DNA of 7,591 bases, taken from assembly GCA_002407865.1 (NCBI GenBank), contig DHPI01000049.1:1-7591 (forward strand), read 5' to 3'. The DNA is from Spirochaetia bacterium UBA5368. GTDB taxonomy: Bacteria > Spirochaetota > UBA4802 > UBA5368. Of the stretch, positions 5,469 to 7,591 are shown piece after piece; the stretch's first letter is position 1; each line of letters starts with the position of its first letter. The notes below the pieces were generated by a model. It was not told the DNA's origin, did not search any database, and worked only from the letters and a program-made list of their open reading frames with translations. The position numbers and the translations under genes are program-made.

Positions 5469-6257
5469 TTATATCACTTTCGCTTCATTTTTTAACTTGT
5501 CAACCAGCGTCTTGGCCGCAGTTTTCGCATCACCTTCGATGATTTCTGCTTTATGGTCGGATACAGGGAAGAACATCTTGATGAATTTCGTCTTTGAACC
5601 GGCTTCGCCAAGCTCGGCCACGCCAAGATCAGCGGCCTTCTTTACATCGAGTCTCTTCTTTTTCGCCTTCATGATACCCGGAAGGGTAGGATACCTGGGC
5701 TCGTTGATACCCGACTGGATGGTCAGCACAGCGGGTGCGCTCATTTCAAGAACTTCGTTCAATCCGCCTTCGAGTTCGCGGTTGATCGTAAGTGTCTTCT
5801 GATCGGCCGCAACATCGATTTTCACAACGTTCGTGCAGTGTGCAAGGCCAAGCATGTCGGCTATGACAACGCCGGTAAGAGATGCCTGATAGTCTTCAGA
5901 CTGAACGCCTGTCATGATGAGATCGGCTCCGCCGAGGCTTTCGATAGCCTTCACCAGCGCGGACGACACAACGAAGTTGTCGCCTGCGTCGATCTGCGGA
6001 TCATTAACATGAATACCCCAGTCGGCTCCCATCGCGAATGCCTGACGAACCTCTTTCGTTACCCTATCAGGGCCCGCAGAAATAATAATTACTTCACCGC
6101 CAAACTTTTCCTTCAGCTGCAATGCCGCTTCAACAGCGTATGCATCGAAGTCGTTCATTTTAAAAGCAATCTGGGATTCATCAATTTTGGCGCCGTCAAT
6201 GATTTTGAACTTGGATTCCATATCTGGAACCTCTTTAACTAAGACAACTATCTTCAT
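5469..6257 (-). CDS. etfB: Electron transfer flavoprotein subunit beta (262 aa)
   Basis: EtfB is the partner of EtfA and carries the nucleotide site (AMP in simple ETFs). Visible features are the first strand MKIVVLVKEVPD (1-12), ISAGPD (59-64), the nucleotide-binding segment MTGVQSEDYQASLTG (115-129), RELEGGL (160-166) and NEPRYPTLPGIMKAKKKRL (185-203), the classic EtfB signature. The length is typical. The loop at 117-129 lacks the Asp-Thr-Ala-Gln-Val-Gly type sequence that I associate with electron-bifurcating EtfB. Together with the absence of BCD or FixC/FixX genes nearby, this favours a simple, non-bifurcating ETF; that is inference. The ATG at 6257 has GGGGAG (6269-6264) 6 bases upstream. 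It is the first gene of the etfB-etfA operon, with a 133-base leader/promoter region after the transporter gene. Confidence 0.97.
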   Translation of the reverse strand: MKIVVLVKEVPDMESKFKIIDGAKIDESQIAFKMNDFDAYAVEAALQLKEKFGGEVIIISAGPDRVTKEVRQAFAMGADWGIHVNDPQIDAGDNFVVSSALVKAIESLGGADLIMTGVQSEDYQASLTGVVIADMLGLAHCTNVVKIDVAADQKTLTINRELEGGLNEVLEMSAPAVLTIQSGINEPRYPTLPGIMKAKKKRLDVKKAADLGVAELGEAGSKTKFIKMFFPVSDHKAEIIEGDAKTAAKTLVDKLKNEAKVI

Positions 6258-6304
6258 TGTCCACTCCCCTTTTATAAAATTTATGAGTAAAAAATTCCTG
6301 ATAC

Positions 6305-6348
6305 GCCGTTTGAACCTGATACACCACTATGTCAGTGTTACAAACGGC
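6305..6348 (-). promoter_or_regulatory. Long bulged hairpin in the etfB upstream region
   Basis: Perfect 8-bp outer arms GCCGTTTG (6305-6312) and CAAACGGC (6341-6348) continue inward. Three further pairs (6313-6315 with 6337-6339) follow, then six (6316-6321 with 6330-6335, one G-U), with single-base bulges at 6340 and 6336 and an 8-base loop. This gives 17 pairs in all. A T-run (6294-6289, leftward) lies 10 bases past the stem. It could be a leader structure of etfB, a weak terminator for the transporter gene, or a DNA operator. Confidence 0.5.
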
Positions 6349-6365
6349 AAAATCCCTGTCAAGAG

Positions 6366-6394
6366 TTATTAATAATTCAATTAAGGTATGTCAA
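6366..6394 (-). promoter_or_regulatory. Candidate etfB-etfA promoter
   Basis: On the minus strand, consensus TTGACA (6394-6389) is followed by 17 bases and TAATAA (6371-6366); the -10 is weak. It overlaps the transporter stop codon. Transcription from near 6359 would place the 6305-6348 hairpin in the etfB leader. A second option is TTGACA (6362-6357), 17 bases and AACACT (6339-6334) with an extended TG; this would start inside the hairpin and so make the inverted repeat a DNA site. Confidence 0.4.
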
Positions 6395-7591
6395 TAAATA
6401 TTTGTAGTTTTAATATGCATATATACTGTGAAGAAAAGAAGCGCTGCGAGGATAAAAACAAGGGGGCCGGCGCACATAAGAAGCGGTATTGCACGTAATG
6501 CGGCGCCCTGCTGCGCGGCATTCGCCGCATATCCGGATGCCTGCAGCACCGCCCCGATGACAGGCGGCGCGAATGCCGCACCGAGTTTCGATCCGATACC
6601 CGAAAACACATCCGGGTCGAGTGGCGGCGCGGCATTTTCGCGGATCAGTGAATCCCGCACGGAGGCCACAATCCTGCCCGGAACTATATGGATTCCGCCG
6701 TATCCGATACCGACGGCAACCCCTATCGCCGCTATGATGTGCGCCCCCGAACCGGGCCCTGGCAGCAGCCACAGCGCCTGCGATGCGGCCCATGCAACGA
6801 GGGCCGCCCCCAGCGACTTTCGTACGCCAAACCTCCCCATGGAAAGCACCCACAGAGGAGCGGTGAACAAACTGGAAAGCACGACCGCGATAAAAAGGTA
6901 CGGAGCGTGAGCCGCGCTGCCGATCCAGTATTTCATATAAAAGATAACAAAGCCTTCGAGCATATGGATTGCGGCATAGCACAGGGCGAACAACAGCATG
7001 ACGGCTATCATCACCCGGCGACAGCCGGCGCAATGGCGCACATCCCGCAGCGGCGTGGCATCGACGGCGGCCAAGCTTCCTTTGTATGCACACGTACCAA
7101 TAAAGAAACACAGCATTGCCGCCGTTATGATGATCGAAATCACGGCCGCAACGCGCACAAATCCCGCGCTGACATCCGCAAAATCATGAATGTACAACAA
7201 CGGCAGCACAGACGCGGCGAGGCCGCAGAAAAACACGACACCAAACCTTGACGCCTCAACAAAGGAGCGCGTACTATCCGGCTGCGCGCGTCGTTTCATG
7301 TACAGCTTATACGGCACCGAAAACATCGACAGTCCCAGTATGTAGAGAGCGAAAAGAAACATACCAGTAACGACTGATGCCGCGGAACGGCCGGATGCCA
7401 TACATGGATACCACAAAATTCCGAATGAAATGCCCGCGAAAAGGGCGACACCCGCCGCACGAAATCCTCGCCACCAGCCAGGTGTTACACCGGCGCCGTG
7501 CAGCCTGGTCAGCAGCGCCTCGAGCGCCGCCTCCCATATCCTGCCGACCATGATGAGAATGCCCGCGGCAAGCGGCGCCATCCCCGCAACA
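6391..7591 (-). CDS. GPH-family (MelB-like) MFS transporter, N-terminus cut by window edge
   Basis: This inner-membrane secondary transporter is open to the right edge; a Met lies at 7581 but the frame continues upstream (V-A-G), and about 30-40 N-terminal residues are probably missing. About ten membrane segments are visible, counted from that Met: 42-58, 70-88, 113-130, 143-161, 188-206, 226-246, 256-273, 280-298, 333-349 and 364-388. GVTPGWW and the preceding GRIWEA (13-18), VPYK (89-92) and the C-terminal SKLGAAFAPPVIGAVLQASGY (331-351) fit the glycoside-pentoside-hexuronide:cation symporter family. The usual acidic residues in the first cytoplasmic motif (Asp-x-x-x-Asp-Pro and the following Ser-Asp) are replaced, giving GRIWEAALEALLTRLHG. 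The substrate is unknown and may not be a sugar. The stop TGA (6393-6391) lies 133 bases before etfB. Confidence 0.75.
   Translation of the reverse strand, partial: VAGMAPLAAGILIMVGRIWEAALEALLTRLHGAGVTPGWWRGFRAAGVALFAGISFGILWYPCMASGRSAASVVTGMFLFALYILGLSMFSVPYKLYMKRRAQPDSTRSFVEASRFGVVFFCGLAASVLPLLYIHDFADVSAGFVRVAAVISIIITAAMLCFFIGTCAYKGSLAAVDATPLRDVRHCAGCRRVMIAVMLLFALCYAAIHMLEGFVIFYMKYWIGSAAHAPYLFIAVVLSSLFTAPLWVLSMGRFGVRKSLGAALVAWAASQALWLLPGPGSGAHIIAAIGVAVGIGYGGIHIVPGRIVASVRDSLIRENAAPPLDPDVFSGIGSKLGAAFAPPVIGAVLQASGYAANAAQQGAALRAIPLLMCAGPLVFILAALLFFTVYMHIKTTNIY

Noticed and set aside
6428..7251. Plus-strand open frames antisense to the transporter
   Set aside because: The minus-strand frame has regular membrane segments and family motifs; the antisense frames are low-complexity Ala/Pro/Arg or His/Arg-rich.

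Overview
This window looks like ordinary chromosome from a diderm (two-membrane) bacterium of middling GC content. Evidence for an outer membrane is the small beta-barrel protein with a signal peptide and a C-terminal phenylalanine. The acyl-CoA dehydrogenase, the ETF pair and a selenium/sulfur-carrier gene pair suggest fatty-acid or acyl-CoA oxidation in an anaerobic or facultative organism. The mix (bactofilin, YlbF-family protein, DUF3343/YedF-type genes, ETF) would fit Spirochaetota or a similar deep-branching Gram-negative group, but that placement is a guess from gene content only.

Layout: positions 1-178 hold no gene I can call, although a leftward gene may begin near the left edge. 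Next, reading leftward, are a YlbF/YmcA-family protein (179-568) and a 626-residue acyl-CoA dehydrogenase (728-2608). The dehydrogenase has its own terminator at 667-703. An AT-rich divergent region (2609-2902) separates it from a rightward pair: a bactofilin (2903-3256) and an outer-membrane beta-barrel protein (3272-3934). Convergent to these are a DUF3343 putative Se/S carrier (3955-4185) and, overlapping its start by four bases, a 38-codon ORF (4182-4298). That ORF joins the first residues of a YedF/TusA domain to the opening motif of the YedF C-terminal domain. A perfect-stem terminator (4440-4469) then marks the end of the leftward etfB-etfA operon (4502-6257). Beyond it is a leftward GPH-family (MelB-like) MFS transporter that runs off the right edge (6391-7591).

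How the genes fit together: EtfA/EtfB would accept electrons from acyl-CoA dehydrogenases such as the one encoded at 728-2608, although the two loci are separate transcription units. Bactofilin and the outer-membrane protein form a cell-envelope pair. The DUF3343/mini-YedF pair resembles a decayed or minimised selenium/sulfur-trafficking operon and is the most unusual thing in the window. I found no tRNA, rRNA, CRISPR array, insertion sequence or prophage.
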